Shown here in pieces: positions 49,445 to 59,343 of a DNA stretch of 64,000 nucleotides. The position numbers and the translations under genes were made by a program. The stretch covers positions 1,833,501 through 1,897,500 of the forward strand of contig NZ_CP046524.1 of the NCBI RefSeq assembly GCF_021497945.1. The letters run 5' to 3'. Source of the DNA: Streptococcus oralis (GTDB taxonomy: Bacteria > Bacillota > Bacilli > Lactobacillales > Streptococcaceae). The notes beneath the pieces were generated by a model. The model had not been told where the DNA came from and made no database searches. It saw only the letters and a program-made list of their open reading frames with translations. The stretch's first letter is position 1, and each line of letters starts with the position of its first letter.

Positions 49445-50798
49445 ATTCTTCCATCAAATGATCCGGTTGCAACCTGATTTTAAATTCCATTCCATGCTCG
49501 TAAGGTAAAAAACTATAAGACATTCGATGACTTTCTAGGATATTGTTGACAATGTAAAGTCCCAAGCCTGATCCTCCCACCTTGTCCGTCACGATTTGCG
49601 AGTGGTAAAAAATGTCAAACAAATGTTCCAACTCTTCCTCGCTTAGAGGATTGCAAGTGTTTCTGATAGAGAGATAGCCGTCTTGTTCAGAGATTATTAC
49701 GCGCCCGTTTTCATCTGAATACTTGATGGCATTGCTGATTAGATTGGTCAAAACCTTGTCCAATGCCTTGAAACTCATAACAACTCTTGTACTATCTGTC
49801 AGCTGATTCTCAATTTCAATCCCTCTTGAAAATGCCAGTTCCTGGTAACGAGATAAAACATCTTTTAAGATGGTATTGACAGTCAAGGTCTCACTACACT
49901 CTGTCCACTCTTGAAACTTGGAGGATTCTAGAACTTCTTCCAATAGATGGCCCATCTGGTCAATCTTATCAATACTCTTTGCGATATATTTGGGGTGGTC
50001 TTTATAGTCACCGACATTATGTTGCATATTTTCTAGGATAATTCTAAGAGTAGCCAAAGGTGTCTTCAACTCGTGAGAAGCGCCACGGATAAAAGAAACC
50101 TTTTGTTTTTGCAACTTAAGGATTCGCTCATTTCGTCTTTCTGATTCATCAATCACTGTCAATAAGTTTTCATATACGTCATTGATTTGCTTTCCAACTT
50201 CTCCAACCTCATCTTTTCTTGTCTCATCGAAACGAATGTCATCATCAAGCTCCTGCATCTTACTTGTCACTTTTGAGATATAAAAGAGGGGTTCCAGTAA
50301 ACGTTTAGTATAAAAGTAAGAAAAGATAAAAGCAAATACTATCGTTGCTAAAAATGTATAAGGAAGGTAAAGAAGCATGATGCGCGTCGCTTCTTTGTAG
50401 ATATCAACTCCCTGTATAAACTGTACTGTAACGTTTTTACCATCGGCTGTAGTAATAGGACGATCAATCGTAACGATATAGTTGGCTAAATTACCTTCTT
50501 TAATTTCCAAATCATGTACGAGGGAGAGACGTTTATCTCGAATATCGTCTTTCAGATGGGCAGATATACGTAAGGATTTCGAATACGACTCCAACAAACT
50601 AGGCAACTCATCTGCTTTTTTTGTTTCTAGGTATTTGGTAAAAATCGTAGCACTCTCGTTAAACTTTTCTCCCTCTAGCTGAATATAGTAAAAAGGAAAG
50701 GTGAGATAGATGATAATGTGGATCACCAAACCAATGCCACCCAGAATTGTAAAACTTCTTAGAAAAGATTTTGTTAGTAGTTTAGGATTTTTGATCAT
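49443..50798 (-). CDS. Sensor histidine kinase HK06
   Basis: 451 residues. Two membrane segments (about 17-37 and 145-167) bracket an extracellular sensor region. A HAMP-like linker precedes the H-box [14 protein letters not shown] (phosphorylated His), the N-box [10 protein letters not shown] and the G-box [10 protein letters not shown]. It overlaps the response-regulator gene by 4 bases (ATGA). With RR06 it forms a two-component system known to control cbpA in pneumococcus, which fits the pspC gene lying next door. Confidence 0.92.
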   Translation of the reverse strand: MIKNPKLLTKSFLRSFTILGGIGLVIHIIIYLTFPFYYIQLEGEKFNESATIFTKYLETKKADELPSLLESYSKSLRISAHLKDDIRDKRLSLVHDLEIKEGNLANYIVTIDRPITTADGKNVTVQFIQGVDIYKEATRIMLLYLPYTFLATIVFAFIFSYFYTKRLLEPLFYISKVTSKMQELDDDIRFDETRKDEVGEVGKQINDVYENLLTVIDESERRNERILKLQKQKVSFIRGASHELKTPLATLRIILENMQHNVGDYKDHPKYIAKSIDKIDQMGHLLEEVLESSKFQEWTECSETLTVNTILKDVLSRYQELAFSRGIEIENQLTDSTRVVMSFKALDKVLTNLISNAIKYSDENGRVIISEQDGYLSIRNTCNPLSEEELEHLFDIFYHSQIVTDKVGGSGLGLYIVNNILESHRMSYSFLPYEHGMEFKIRLQPDHLMEE

Positions 50799-51448
50799 AA
50801 GCTAATTTTATACCCTGCATTTTTAACTGTCACAATGCAATCCAGATCCAATTTTTTTCGAAGATTGCGGATATACACATCAACCACTCGATCCAAGGGG
50901 AGATCCGCAACATCGTTGGAAATAGCCTCCAATATCTGCTCTCTGCTCAATACCTGATTCTTATGCTGAATCAAGCACTTCAACACTAGCAATTCTTTTG
51001 GTTTAATTGGAACTTCCTCGTTTTTATAATGAGCACGATAGGAGGTGAAATCGACTGTCACATCATGATAATGCCACAAATCCTCTATCACATAGTAACG
51101 CCTGAGGAGGGCCTTGATTCTCTTTGCCAATAAAACCAAAGAAAAAGGCTTGGTCACATGGTCATCTGCATACAGGTCAAATACCTGTAACTGGGTCTCC
51201 TCGTCACCCAAGGCACTTAAAACAATCACAGGGATATCGTGGTGTCCGTTGATTTCCCTTAAGACTTCAAAACCGCTTCGTTTTGGCATCATCAGATCAA
51301 GAACTAGGAGATGGATGGGATATTCTCGAAATTTTTCCAAAGCCTCTTGTCCATCCTTAGCCAGAATCACATGGTAGCCCTCCTCTTTTAGAAAGGCGGC
51401 AATCCCTTCCCTGATCATTTCTTCATCATCTACGACTAAAATATTCAT
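50795..51448 (-). CDS. OmpR-family response regulator RR06
   Basis: 217 residues. The receiver domain (1-115) has the acidic pair VDDEE at 6-10, the phosphorylated Asp in [13 protein letters not shown] and the Lys of VTKPFS. The C-terminal winged helix (about 125-217) carries [13 protein letters not shown] and [12 protein letters not shown]. It starts the two-gene operon with HK06 after AAAGGAAAATGT. The intergenic 51449-51766 holds its promoter region (no convincing boxes), a hairpin at about 51585-51640 and the clpC terminator. Confidence 0.93.
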   Translation of the reverse strand: MNILVVDDEEMIREGIAAFLKEEGYHVILAKDGQEALEKFREYPIHLLVLDLMMPKRSGFEVLREINGHHDIPVIVLSALGDEETQLQVFDLYADDHVTKPFSLVLLAKRIKALLRRYYVIEDLWHYHDVTVDFTSYRAHYKNEEVPIKPKELLVLKCLIQHKNQVLSREQILEAISNDVADLPLDRVVDVYIRNLRKKLDLDCIVTVKNAGYKISL

Positions 51449-51737
51449 ACATTTTCCTTTTGATTAAAAAACAACGAAAGACCTCTAGCTCTATGCACTG
51501 CATTAAAAATTAAATGCTGTAACTATAGGTTAGCAACGGCACTATCGTTAACTTTTTAGATTTTTTCTGTTTAAGGTGCAAAAAAAGAAACAGGGCTCTA
51601 TTGAAATGGTGGAAATTTCAGGAAACTCTGCTCTTTTTCATTCTATACAAATCTTAATATCTATTTATTCTTATTATAACCAATATTTACATATTGTCAA
51701 CTTATTTCCTTTGGTTTTATAAAAAAGTAGCAAAAAA

Positions 51738-51759
51738 GAATCAGGATTACTCCTGACTC
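51738..51759 (-). terminator. Terminator of ctsR-clpC
   Basis: GAGTCAGGA / TCCTGATTC with a 4-base loop, followed by T6 on the minus strand, 8 bases after the clpC stop. Confidence 0.8.
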
Positions 51760-51766
51760 TCCATTT

Positions 51767-54199
51767 TTAAGCAATATCAAATTTTAACTGACCTGCTTTG
51801 ACACCAATCTTGAGGGTCTTGCCTGCTACCAGTTCTCCCTTAAGGAGGAGTTCTGCCAACTTGTCTTCCACTTCTGTTTGTAGTGTTCTGCGAAGCGGAC
51901 GAGCTCCCATTTCTGGATCATAACCTTGGCTTGCTAGCAACTTCAACGCTGAAGCTTGCAGTTTCAAGTCGATGCCTTTCTCAGCAAGACTAGCAACCAA
52001 TGGTTTAACCATGATCTTGACAATTTCCTGCATGTGTTCACTATCCAAACTATGGAAAACAACCTTCTCATCAATACGGTTGATAAACTCTGGTCGATAA
52101 GTTTTTTTCAACTCTTCAAAGATTCGTTTTTCCATATTTTCCTGATCAAAACGAATGTCCTTGGCCCCAAAACCGACAGTCTTGTCATCACGCAGGGCTG
52201 TCGCACCAAGGTTTGACGTCATGATGATAATGGTATTTGAAAAGTCAACCTTGCGACCCTTGCTGTCTGTTAGAACTCCATCATCCAAGACTTGCAAGAG
52301 GACATTAAAGATATCTGGGTGGGCTTTTTCAACCTCATCAAAGAGAAGCACTGAGTAAGGTTTATTGCGGACCTTCTCTGTCAATTCCCCACCTTCTTCG
52401 TAGCCCACATAACCCGGAGGCGCTCCGTTGAGACGGCTGGCTGCGAATTTCTCCATATACTCACTCATATCAAAGCGGATAAGGGCTGATTCGTCATCAA
52501 AGAGAACTTCTGCCAAAGCCTTTGCCAATTCGGTCTTCCCGACACCCGTCGGCCCTAGGAACATAAAGGAACCAATCGGACGCTTGTGACTGCGAATACC
52601 TGACTGGTTGCGGCGAATGGCACGGCTAATACTTGAAACAGCTTGATCTTGACCGATGACGCGTTTATGTAGTTCTGCTTCGAGGTTAAGGTATTTCTTA
52701 GCATCTGTTTGCGTCAGCTTTTGGACTGGGATACCTGACAAGCGGCTCAAGGTGGTCAAAATTTCAGATTCTGTTACCAAGTCTTTATAGACAGGCACTT
52801 CTTGTTCTTTTGCGATTAGCTGGGCCGCTTGTTTCCACTTGCCATCCATCAAGGCCTTGTCAGCTGGACTCAAGTCAGATTCGTCTGCTTTCACATGCTT
52901 GGATTTGTTTTGAACGGTTGCTGCCGCTTCATCTAAAAGGTCGATAGCAGAATCTGGTAAGTGACGACTGGTCAAGTAACGATGCGCCATCTTAACAGCT
53001 GTTTCGACAGCTTCATCTGTGATTCGCACACGGTGGTGTTTCTCATAGGTAGCCTTCAAACCTTGCAAAATGGTTATACTATCTGCCATACTAGGCTCTT
53101 CAATCGTCACTTTGGCAAACCGACGAGAAAGGGCAGCATCTTTTTCGATGTGTTTTTGGTATTCTTCCTGAGTGGTTGCACCAACCGTTCTCAGAGTTCC
53201 ACGCGCCAATGCTGGTTTCAAAATATTAGCCGCATCCAGAGTCGAATCAATACCACTACCAGAACCCATGATTGTGTGGAGTTCATCGATAAAGAGGATC
53301 ACTTTGCCATCTTCCTCGATGTCCTTGATGATATTGTTCATGCGCTCTTCAAAATCTCCACGGAAACGTGTTCCCGCAACGACATTCATCAAATCAAGCT
53401 CTAGAACACGCATCTTTGCCATTTCCGCAGGCACATCCCCACTAGCAATACGCTGGGCAAGTCCAAGTGCTAGAGCTGTTTTCCCGACACCAGCATCTCC
53501 AACCAAGACTGGATTGTTCTTGGTCTTTCGACTCAAAATCTGAATCATACGTGAGATTTCCTTGTCTCGACCGATAACTGGCTCTAACTTGCCAGAGCGC
53601 GCTTGCTCCGTCAGGTCATGCGTGTAGTCCTCTAGACCGCCACTTTGAGCTTGAGGCATGCCCATCATATTGGCCATGGAATTTTGCTTGTCAGTTACTG
53701 TGCGATGACGTTGACGCAAAGCCTTGAGATCTTCTCTTGTCCAACCTGCACGTTCCTCTAAATTGCGACGAAGAGCAGCTATTCTAACCTGATCTTTCTG
53801 GTCTTCATAAGAAAAGCCTGCTCTCTCCAAGATGCGAGTTGCCAAGGCATTGCCGTCATGCAAAATCGCATAGAGGACATGCTCTGTCCCTAGCACCTTT
53901 GCGTGGACCACTGAGGCTACATACTCTGCTTCTGCAAAGAGAACCTCCAAACGATGGGAAAAGGGTAATTCCGTAAAGGTTTCATCTTGGCTATAGTCCG
54001 TTTCAGTCAGTTCCAACGCAACCTCTTCTAAACGGTCCATCTCATATGGGTAATCATTTAGAGTCGCACCTGCCACACTGTAACTGTGATTGGACATGGC
54101 AATCAACAAATGCCATGACTCTAGGTAACGAGCTCCAAAATGGCTCGCAACCATGTAGGCACTTTCGATACATTCATTCAATGCTTTTGAATAGTTCAT
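51767..54199 (-). CDS. clpC: AAA+ protease subunit ClpC
   Basis: 810 residues. A double Clp-N domain (about 1-145) is followed by the first AAA+ module (Walker [11 protein letters not shown] near 218, Walker [10 protein letters not shown]), a short middle domain, and the second module ([29 protein letters not shown]). It unfolds substrates for ClpP and acts in stress and competence control. It begins one base after the ctsR stop codon and shares its CtsR-controlled promoter. Confidence 0.96.
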   Translation of the reverse strand: MNYSKALNECIESAYMVASHFGARYLESWHLLIAMSNHSYSVAGATLNDYPYEMDRLEEVALELTETDYSQDETFTELPFSHRLEVLFAEAEYVASVVHAKVLGTEHVLYAILHDGNALATRILERAGFSYEDQKDQVRIAALRRNLEERAGWTREDLKALRQRHRTVTDKQNSMANMMGMPQAQSGGLEDYTHDLTEQARSGKLEPVIGRDKEISRMIQILSRKTKNNPVLVGDAGVGKTALALGLAQRIASGDVPAEMAKMRVLELDLMNVVAGTRFRGDFEERMNNIIKDIEEDGKVILFIDELHTIMGSGSGIDSTLDAANILKPALARGTLRTVGATTQEEYQKHIEKDAALSRRFAKVTIEEPSMADSITILQGLKATYEKHHRVRITDEAVETAVKMAHRYLTSRHLPDSAIDLLDEAAATVQNKSKHVKADESDLSPADKALMDGKWKQAAQLIAKEQEVPVYKDLVTESEILTTLSRLSGIPVQKLTQTDAKKYLNLEAELHKRVIGQDQAVSSISRAIRRNQSGIRSHKRPIGSFMFLGPTGVGKTELAKALAEVLFDDESALIRFDMSEYMEKFAASRLNGAPPGYVGYEEGGELTEKVRNKPYSVLLFDEVEKAHPDIFNVLLQVLDDGVLTDSKGRKVDFSNTIIIMTSNLGATALRDDKTVGFGAKDIRFDQENMEKRIFEELKKTYRPEFINRIDEKVVFHSLDSEHMQEIVKIMVKPLVASLAEKGIDLKLQASALKLLASQGYDPEMGARPLRRTLQTEVEDKLAELLLKGELVAGKTLKIGVKAGQLKFDIA

Positions 54200-54200
54200 C

Positions 54201-54659
54201 TTACTTCTCTTTTCTATCTACCTCTTGTAATAGCTGTCGGAGTATATTGGCACGGACAACTGAGGATTCTTCCCCTAGGATACGATCTGTTGCTACTGAA
54301 GTCAGCAAGGTCATCTCCTGCTTGGTCATCAAGTCCTGCTCCACCAAAAGCTGGAGAATATCCTCATAAATCTCCTGACTAACTCGCTCACCAATCGAGT
54401 AAAGCAAATCGCGGAGCATCTCATGATGATTGGAAAACTCAATCCTGCCTATTCGAATGTAGCCTCCGCCACCACGCTTGCTCTCAACCAAGTAACCTCT
54501 GCTTTCCGTAAAGCGGGTCTTGATTACATAGTTGATCTGACTAGGTACAACCTGAAAGGTATCCGCCAACTGGCTCCGCTGCAATTCCACGATACCAGAC
54601 TGGTCTAAAATCGCCTTGATATAGGCTTCGATATGATCTGATGTATTTTTAAATCTCAT
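54201..54659 (-). CDS. ctsR: Transcriptional repressor of class III stress genes
   Basis: 152 residues. The N-terminal helix-turn-helix begins SDHIEAYIKAILDQSG, and the winged part carries GGGGYIRIGRI with the heat-sensing glycine-rich loop typical of CtsR. It represses its own operon and other clp genes. Its operator lies in its promoter at 54686-54701. It is co-transcribed with clpC. Confidence 0.96.
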   Translation of the reverse strand: MRFKNTSDHIEAYIKAILDQSGIVELQRSQLADTFQVVPSQINYVIKTRFTESRGYLVESKRGGGGYIRIGRIEFSNHHEMLRDLLYSIGERVSQEIYEDILQLLVEQDLMTKQEMTLLTSVATDRILGEESSVVRANILRQLLQEVDRKEK

Positions 54660-54685
54660 AGTAAATCAAACTCCTTCTTTGAACC

Positions 54686-54730
54686 TTGACTATCTTTGAC
54701 TATACTATCATTTAACACTCTATAAGTCAA
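54686..54730 (-). promoter_or_regulatory. ctsR-clpC promoter with CtsR operator
   Basis: On the minus strand TTGACT (54730-54725) and TAGTAT (54707-54702) are 17 bases apart. AGTCAAAGATAGTCAA (54701-54686) is the heptad repeat recognised by CtsR and lies at the transcription start. Confidence 0.88.
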
Positions 54731-54828
54731 ATTTTTAAGGCTCAACCATTGGAAATACTGACTTTTTTAAAAAACACTTTGGCATTAATTCGCCTTAGTT
54801 TTTCTTGAAAGTTCCTAAAAAAGTCCAC

Positions 54829-54850
54829 AAAAAAGAGCCCTGAAAAGGGC
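54829..54850 (-). terminator. Minus-strand hairpin at the left end of the element
   Basis: GCCCT (54837-54841) pairs with AGGGC (54846-54850); on the minus strand it is followed by TCTTTTTT. It blocks transcription from the element into ctsR. Confidence 0.65.
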
Positions 54851-54882
54851 GTAACATTGACGAGTTCAGCAGGCAAGAAACT

Positions 54883-54905
54883 AGCACGGTCAGACGTGCT
54901 TTTTT
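54883..54905 (+). terminator. Plus-strand hairpin at the left end of the element
   Basis: AGCACG (54883-54888) pairs with CGTGCT (54895-54900) and is followed by T5 to the right. It faces the opposite way to the hairpin at 54829-54850. Confidence 0.6.
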
Positions 54906-55303
54906 GTTTCTCTGTACCTGGTACAAGTATAACATAAAAATTTGCTCATTTTCTAATTTTAAGCAAGTTTTTCCCTCTTACCCCCCACTCCCTTAAAAAA
55001 AACGTTAGATATCTGGACAGTTACCCCCTCCCTCCGGTTCCCATTTCTGAAAATTTTCATGAATTTTCATAACGGGGGGTGTTTTACAATTTTTTTCTAA
55101 TTTCTAAACCCTGTTATTTTGACAAATTGGAACTTAAAACAGCCTTCTTGTGTCTCTATAATCTCTTATGAATTCATTGTTTTACACATTCTATTGAATT
55201 CGCTTTGTGAGTTACTTCCTTACTCTATCAAGCGTTTTATAAGATACTGTTTTATGAGTTCACTGTTACCTTAAAACAAGGAATTCATAAAAGAATACAG
55301 AAA

Positions 55304-55325
55304 AAGATAGGCGCAAACCTATCTT
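55304..55325 (-). terminator. Terminator of the capsid module
   Basis: AAGATAGG (minus strand 55325-55318) pairs with CCTATCTT (55311-55304) and is followed by TTTCT, 9 bases after the stop of the 276-residue gene. Confidence 0.8.
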
Positions 55326-55333
55326 CATTTTAT

Positions 55334-56164
55334 TTATTGCCCAAAGAATTTAGAAATAATATTTTTCTTTTTCTCTGGTAGATCATTAAAGACTTCCCTT
55401 TGTTTAATAAGTTCTTGCTCTTTCCGATCTATAAAATCATCTACCACTCCAGAGATATACTCTGTAAATTCTTCAACACTATGTCCCTTGATTTTACCAT
55501 CTTGTACTAACTCCTCTAAAAGCAAGTCACTCCATAAAACCATATCTGGAGAAAGATTATAGTGCTCCAATTCTTTAAGAATGGCCTGCTCATAGTATCG
55601 TTGTTGCCCTTTGTTAATGTAATAGTACTTGTCTTTAAACTTTCCTTCTAATAGCTTGATGCAATATTCTTCTGGCAGTTCACTTCTCAAAAAGCCTTCA
55701 GTGGTTACTGTAGAAGATTCCATAGTGTAAAAGCTCTGTAGTTCATTTAAAAATTCAAAGACAACAGAACGATAAAGTTTATTTTCAGCTTTTAATGTTT
55801 CTACCATATCAGCAACCAAGGGTAGAATTTTACTCTGAGAGAACTCCTTCCAGTCTTTAAAATATACTAATGACTTTTCCCTGATGGCTTTTTCTCGCTG
55901 CTTAAATTCATTTTCTAACTGATTTTCTTTTTGACGTGTTGTCAAAAACATATCGCTTAAAATCGAAGTGTAGTCTTGTTTATACTCTTCAATTTCGTTT
56001 AGTATTTCTTTTTTAACTCCCTCTTGCTTACTAAAGAATTCTGTAGCTTCTTGTTCATTCATTTTATGAAAAAGATTCTTCATGAGTTCATGAAATGGAT
56101 TAACATAAACTAGATTATAGTCCTGATACAAAAGAAAGAGATTGATTACATCAGTGCTATTCAT
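55334..56164 (-). CDS. Unknown protein coupled to the satellite capsid gene
   Basis: 276 residues, not recognised. The start lies 3 bases after the capsid stop codon, and its ribosome-binding GGAGG is formed by the last capsid codons, so the two are translated together. It is Lys/Glu-rich with likely coiled-coil stretches (about 45-105) and a helical remainder; no membrane segment, signal peptide or catalytic motif stands out. It is the last gene of the element before its left end, a position where satellites often carry either packaging helpers or accessory (including anti-phage) genes. A capsid-assembly or scaffold-like role, or an effector, are both possible; I cannot decide. Confidence 0.65.
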   Translation of the reverse strand: MNSTDVINLFLLYQDYNLVYVNPFHELMKNLFHKMNEQEATEFFSKQEGVKKEILNEIEEYKQDYTSILSDMFLTTRQKENQLENEFKQREKAIREKSLVYFKDWKEFSQSKILPLVADMVETLKAENKLYRSVVFEFLNELQSFYTMESSTVTTEGFLRSELPEEYCIKLLEGKFKDKYYYINKGQQRYYEQAILKELEHYNLSPDMVLWSDLLLEELVQDGKIKGHSVEEFTEYISGVVDDFIDRKEQELIKQREVFNDLPEKKKNIISKFFGQ

Positions 56165-56167
56165 AGA

Positions 56168-57319
56168 TTAACCTCCAATACCAGGCTCTTGATTTTTTGA
56201 GAAATCTAGCTCCCAGATTGCAGCTGACTTTTCATCATGAGACTTACCATAAGCAAATTGTTTAGCTACATAGAGGTCCATATCTTCAAGTGCTAGTGTA
56301 TCCTGATAGCGTTGTAAGTTAATTCCTCCACCTACAACTGCATCATATCGCCCTTGAATGAAAGAAGTCGCCTTCCCTTTTTCTTGAGAGATTGAAGGAA
56401 TGATTTGTAAATTTAGAGGTACCGCCTTGTTATAAGTTGCGCTATCTGTAAAGTTAATTAGTTTCTTCTCGATCTCCCAGATTTCTGAGGGATTCACAAC
56501 AAGAACAATTTTATTGGTCGTATCTACAAAACTAACTCCATCAGCTTTTACAGAATGGAATTTAAAAATCTCTGATACCTGGTTTACAGTTTCTTTAGGA
56601 TTTTCAAAAGTTAATTTTAAAGCTTGTTTTTCTTTTTTAGGATAAGTAATATTTGAACCTTGTGCCACTCCCGTCAATTGTCTTGTTAGTCCTAGAGGTT
56701 TATTATCACCATCACCGTTTAAAAACGCTTCTTCCAATGCTACTGCAAAAGCTTCTGTTAATTGAGTTCTTACAAAATTTTCAATCCAAATCGGTCCAAG
56801 TTCTTTAAAATCTTTCGGGATCACGATGAAAGCCGTTAACTTATGCTGGATTTCTTGTTTACTTCCAAAACTAGCTTTTAATTGCCCTTTGATTTCTCCA
56901 AAAACCTTGCCCCAAACTGCTCCACCACTACGCTCTGATGTCAAAAAGTTTAGGCGGATTCCTAGGTTTTTTAGTCCAATTTTTTCAAGTAAGGGGTGTT
57001 CTGATTTTATATCTTCAAAAATTCTGTCAATCGTCTCCTCTGGGAGAAGTTTTTCCACCCCTTTAGGGATATTCTTATCAAATTCATTAAAGAATACCAT
57101 TTCATTGCCCTTTAAAGTATTAGGCTGTGATGTAAAGCCATCTCCTGAATATGATGCAGTTTTAGCTTCTTCAATCATATGTTCCTGCATTTTGTCTAAC
57201 ATATCACCGTAAAGTTTTGTTTGCTGATCTTGTGGAGCATTAGTTTTCACTGCATTCATAAACGCTTCTCTAGCTTGCATGTATTCGTTTTTTGTTTGTC
57301 CTTTAAGTCTCATAGTCAT
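56168..57319 (-). CDS. HK97-fold major capsid protein of the satellite
   Basis: 383 residues, matching the HK97-type phage capsid family. It has a helical N-terminus (about 1-60), the P- and A-domain pattern (LLPEETIDRIFEDI, ERSGGAVWGKVFGEIKGQL, AFAVALEEAFLNGDG), and a C-terminal VVGGGINLQRYQDTL stretch. The start ATG at 57319 follows AAAGGA by ten bases; an ATG two codons further is an alternative. The N-terminal region before the folded core is short, so a long self-cleaved scaffold domain seems absent. No portal, protease or terminase genes accompany it. A terminator precedes it, separating it from the replication genes. Confidence 0.83.
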   Translation of the reverse strand: MTMRLKGQTKNEYMQAREAFMNAVKTNAPQDQQTKLYGDMLDKMQEHMIEEAKTASYSGDGFTSQPNTLKGNEMVFFNEFDKNIPKGVEKLLPEETIDRIFEDIKSEHPLLEKIGLKNLGIRLNFLTSERSGGAVWGKVFGEIKGQLKASFGSKQEIQHKLTAFIVIPKDFKELGPIWIENFVRTQLTEAFAVALEEAFLNGDGDNKPLGLTRQLTGVAQGSNITYPKKEKQALKLTFENPKETVNQVSEIFKFHSVKADGVSFVDTTNKIVLVVNPSEIWEIEKKLINFTDSATYNKAVPLNLQIIPSISQEKGKATSFIQGRYDAVVGGGINLQRYQDTLALEDMDLYVAKQFAYGKSHDEKSAAIWELDFSKNQEPGIGG

Positions 57320-57346
57320 ATTTTTTATTTCCTTTCATTTTTAAGC

Positions 57347-57391
57347 AAAAAAAGGCAGAACAAAAAACGTATTTACGTCTTATGTCCTACC
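57347..57391 (-). terminator. Terminator between the replication genes and the capsid gene
   Basis: On the minus strand GGTAGGAC (57391-57384) pairs fully with GTTCTGCC (57361-57354) with two G-U pairs, with an inner ACGT hairpin, followed by T7. It lies about 30 bases before the capsid start. Confidence 0.72.
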
Positions 57392-57411
57392 TCTTGTTTT
57401 CAAGTCAGTAT

Positions 57412-57558
57412 TTAAAATTTTTGTTGTGTTTTGGTTTCTACCATGGTCACAACACCATCTGCAATTATCAACCGAATGTCACCATATTCTGGTAACTTTA
57501 CACTCTTAATTATACCACGGTTTAGGAAATAAATCCAACCTTTATGCAATTCATTCAT
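57412..57558 (-). CDS. Very small phage-type protein
   Basis: 48 residues beginning MNELHKGWIYFLNRGI. The ATG at 57558 is preceded by a strong AAAGGAGG with 4-5 base spacing. A longer reading frame to 57672 runs through the iteron region and is rejected. The pattern of short beta-strand stretches around an Asp-Gly (IIADGVVTMVE) resembles very small phage proteins of unknown role. It lies between the origin candidate and the capsid terminator. Confidence 0.6.
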   Translation of the reverse strand: MNELHKGWIYFLNRGIIKSVKLPEYGDIRLIIADGVVTMVETKTQQKF

Positions 57559-57579
57559 ATATCCTCCTTTCTCTAAAAA

Positions 57580-57893
57580 GGTAGTCATTTTGGGGTATCT
57601 AGTGACTACCACCTCCGCCCTACAGCCCCAAGGGGTTATAAAATGCGTAGTCAGGTAGTCACCTCGCTCCAAAAAAATAAATAATAAACGCCTTTAATCT
57701 ATTTATTCTATATACTTTATAAATAATATAAAATAACTACTTTTTTATATAAAAGTCAATCATATCAAGGGTTTGATAGGGTAGTCAGTAAAATCTTAAA
57801 AACTACCCTTTTTATAAATCCTTTTTGTTTAAAGGTTCTAGCTCACCTCTAAAAGGTAGTCATTTTTTTGAGTTGGTGACTACCATAACTACC
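57580..57893. other. Candidate replication origin: iterons around an AT-rich core
   Basis: The 8-mer GGTAGTCA occurs at 57580, 57654, 57780 and 57855, and inverted as TGACTACC at 57603 and 57877. Close variants lie at 57646 (CGTAGTCA), 57800 (AAACTACC) and 57886 (TAACTACC). They flank a roughly 100-bp AT-rich stretch at 57670-57770. The cluster sits directly downstream of the VapE-type primase gene. This is the layout of SaPI-type satellite origins, where iterons flank an AT-rich melting region. Function is inferred. Confidence 0.68.
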
Positions 57894-59343
57894 TTTTAGG
57901 TTTTGAATAACCAGGCTTAACACTTTTTCCAAATTTTAAAGATCGTTTGTGTTCCCATCCCTCTTTATTTTGCATGTACTTTTTAACCTTTGCTTTGTCC
58001 TTTGGTGGTGCTTTGTCAGTTAGATAGACCTCTTGAAAAAATAGGTTAATAGTCATCTTGCTCCTACCTACCAATTCGCCATATTTTTCTGTATCCAGTT
58101 CCGCCGTTCCACCTTCGCTATTTCTAAAATATCCTTCATTCATCATGTCATAGATATAATAGTATCTTGTCCGGTCTGATATTGGGTACTGATACATATT
58201 TTTGGGATAAGGTAAAGCTAAATAGCGCTCCAAATCCTCAAGGGTTTCATCAGCAAATTTGTACCTACTTCTTACCTCATTTACCAGGTTCTCTTGCTCG
58301 TCTGTCAGCATCAAAGACTGGTTAGACTTCCAAGCTACTACCATAGCCCCCCAAAAGGCTCTACGGTCTTTTTCCGTCCACTTCCTACCCTTATAAGTGG
58401 TATCCTTATGTACTTCAGCAACCAGAAAGCGCCTTTCCCCTGTCAAGTCATTTAAATAATCATGGTCATTAGTTGCTCTCACGATGATAAAACTCTTAGG
58501 TAGCCGTCTATCACTAGAAGCATAGGGCGGTCTATACTCTAGCTTGGTTTCAGTGATGAACTTCTTCAACTCTGAAAAACTAGCCTTTTTACTGGCCACC
58601 ATTTCATCATCAAATACACACCAATTTCTAACCATTCTAGCCTTATCGTCTTTGTCTGTGAAAGTTTCAACGGTTGTAAAATACTTGTGAGTGAATAGTC
58701 CCTCAAAAAATTGAGTCTTCCCCACTCCCTGCCGTCCAGTCAAGTCCAGCACAAAGTCAAATTTAATAGAGGGGTCAAATACCTTAGCAATCGCCCCACG
58801 GAAAAACAAATCCATGATAATACGGTTATATTCGTCATCTTTGATATTCAGATAATGCCTCAGAATATCAAAAGGATCACGCTGATACACTAGCTTTTTA
58901 TACTCGCTTTCGCATGATTCCAGATAGTCTTTTAAAGGGTTGTAGCTATGCTCTCCAGCCACCACTTCCAAAATATCGGCTATATCCCCTTTTTTATAAT
59001 CTATCTTGTACTTTGTAGCAATATACGCCCTAATCTCTCTAATAATTAAGTCGTCAATGGTTCCGCTTAAGGTTCTACCGTTCAATTTTGTTGGTTTTGT
59101 CACGTCAATTTCATAAGTGAATGTATTGTACTGTATCGCCCCCTTCAGCTTGCTATCTCCACTTAAAATCTTCTTGAGATTGTCCAAGGTAACCGCAAAG
59201 CCTTTCCCTTTGGTTTTAGGCGTTAGATTCAGGCTATTGTGTTCCTCGTCGGTCTCTCTTGCTTTGGTCAAGTCCACCACGGTAGGCAGTATTTGTTGCT
59301 GATTCTCTTCGATGATTTTAGTTACAATTTCTTCACTATTCAA
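57889..59343 (-). CDS. VapE-type primase/helicase ATPase
   Basis: 484 residues of the virulence-associated E family, replication proteins of phages and satellites. The P-loop GRQGVGKT is at 203-210, and a Walker B-like WCVFDDEM lies near 246; IIVRATNDHDYLNDLTGERRFL is the family signature. The start is TTG at 59343, six bases after GGAGG, overlapping the end of the previous gene. Primase-polymerase domains that some relatives carry at the N-terminus are not obvious here. It probably initiates replication at the iteron region just downstream, together with the 179-residue upstream protein. Confidence 0.85.
   Translation of the reverse strand: MNSEEIVTKIIEENQQQILPTVVDLTKARETDEEHNSLNLTPKTKGKGFAVTLDNLKKILSGDSKLKGAIQYNTFTYEIDVTKPTKLNGRTLSGTIDDLIIREIRAYIATKYKIDYKKGDIADILEVVAGEHSYNPLKDYLESCESEYKKLVYQRDPFDILRHYLNIKDDEYNRIIMDLFFRGAIAKVFDPSIKFDFVLDLTGRQGVGKTQFFEGLFTHKYFTTVETFTDKDDKARMVRNWCVFDDEMVASKKASFSELKKFITETKLEYRPPYASSDRRLPKSFIIVRATNDHDYLNDLTGERRFLVAEVHKDTTYKGRKWTEKDRRAFWGAMVVAWKSNQSLMLTDEQENLVNEVRSRYKFADETLEDLERYLALPYPKNMYQYPISDRTRYYYIYDMMNEGYFRNSEGGTAELDTEKYGELVGRSKMTINLFFQEVYLTDKAPPKDKAKVKKYMQNKEGWEHKRSLKFGKSVKPGYSKPKR

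Noticed and set aside
57559..57672. N-terminal extension of the small gene at 57412-57558
   Set aside because: A strong AAAGGAGG supports the internal ATG; the extension only reads through the iteron repeats.
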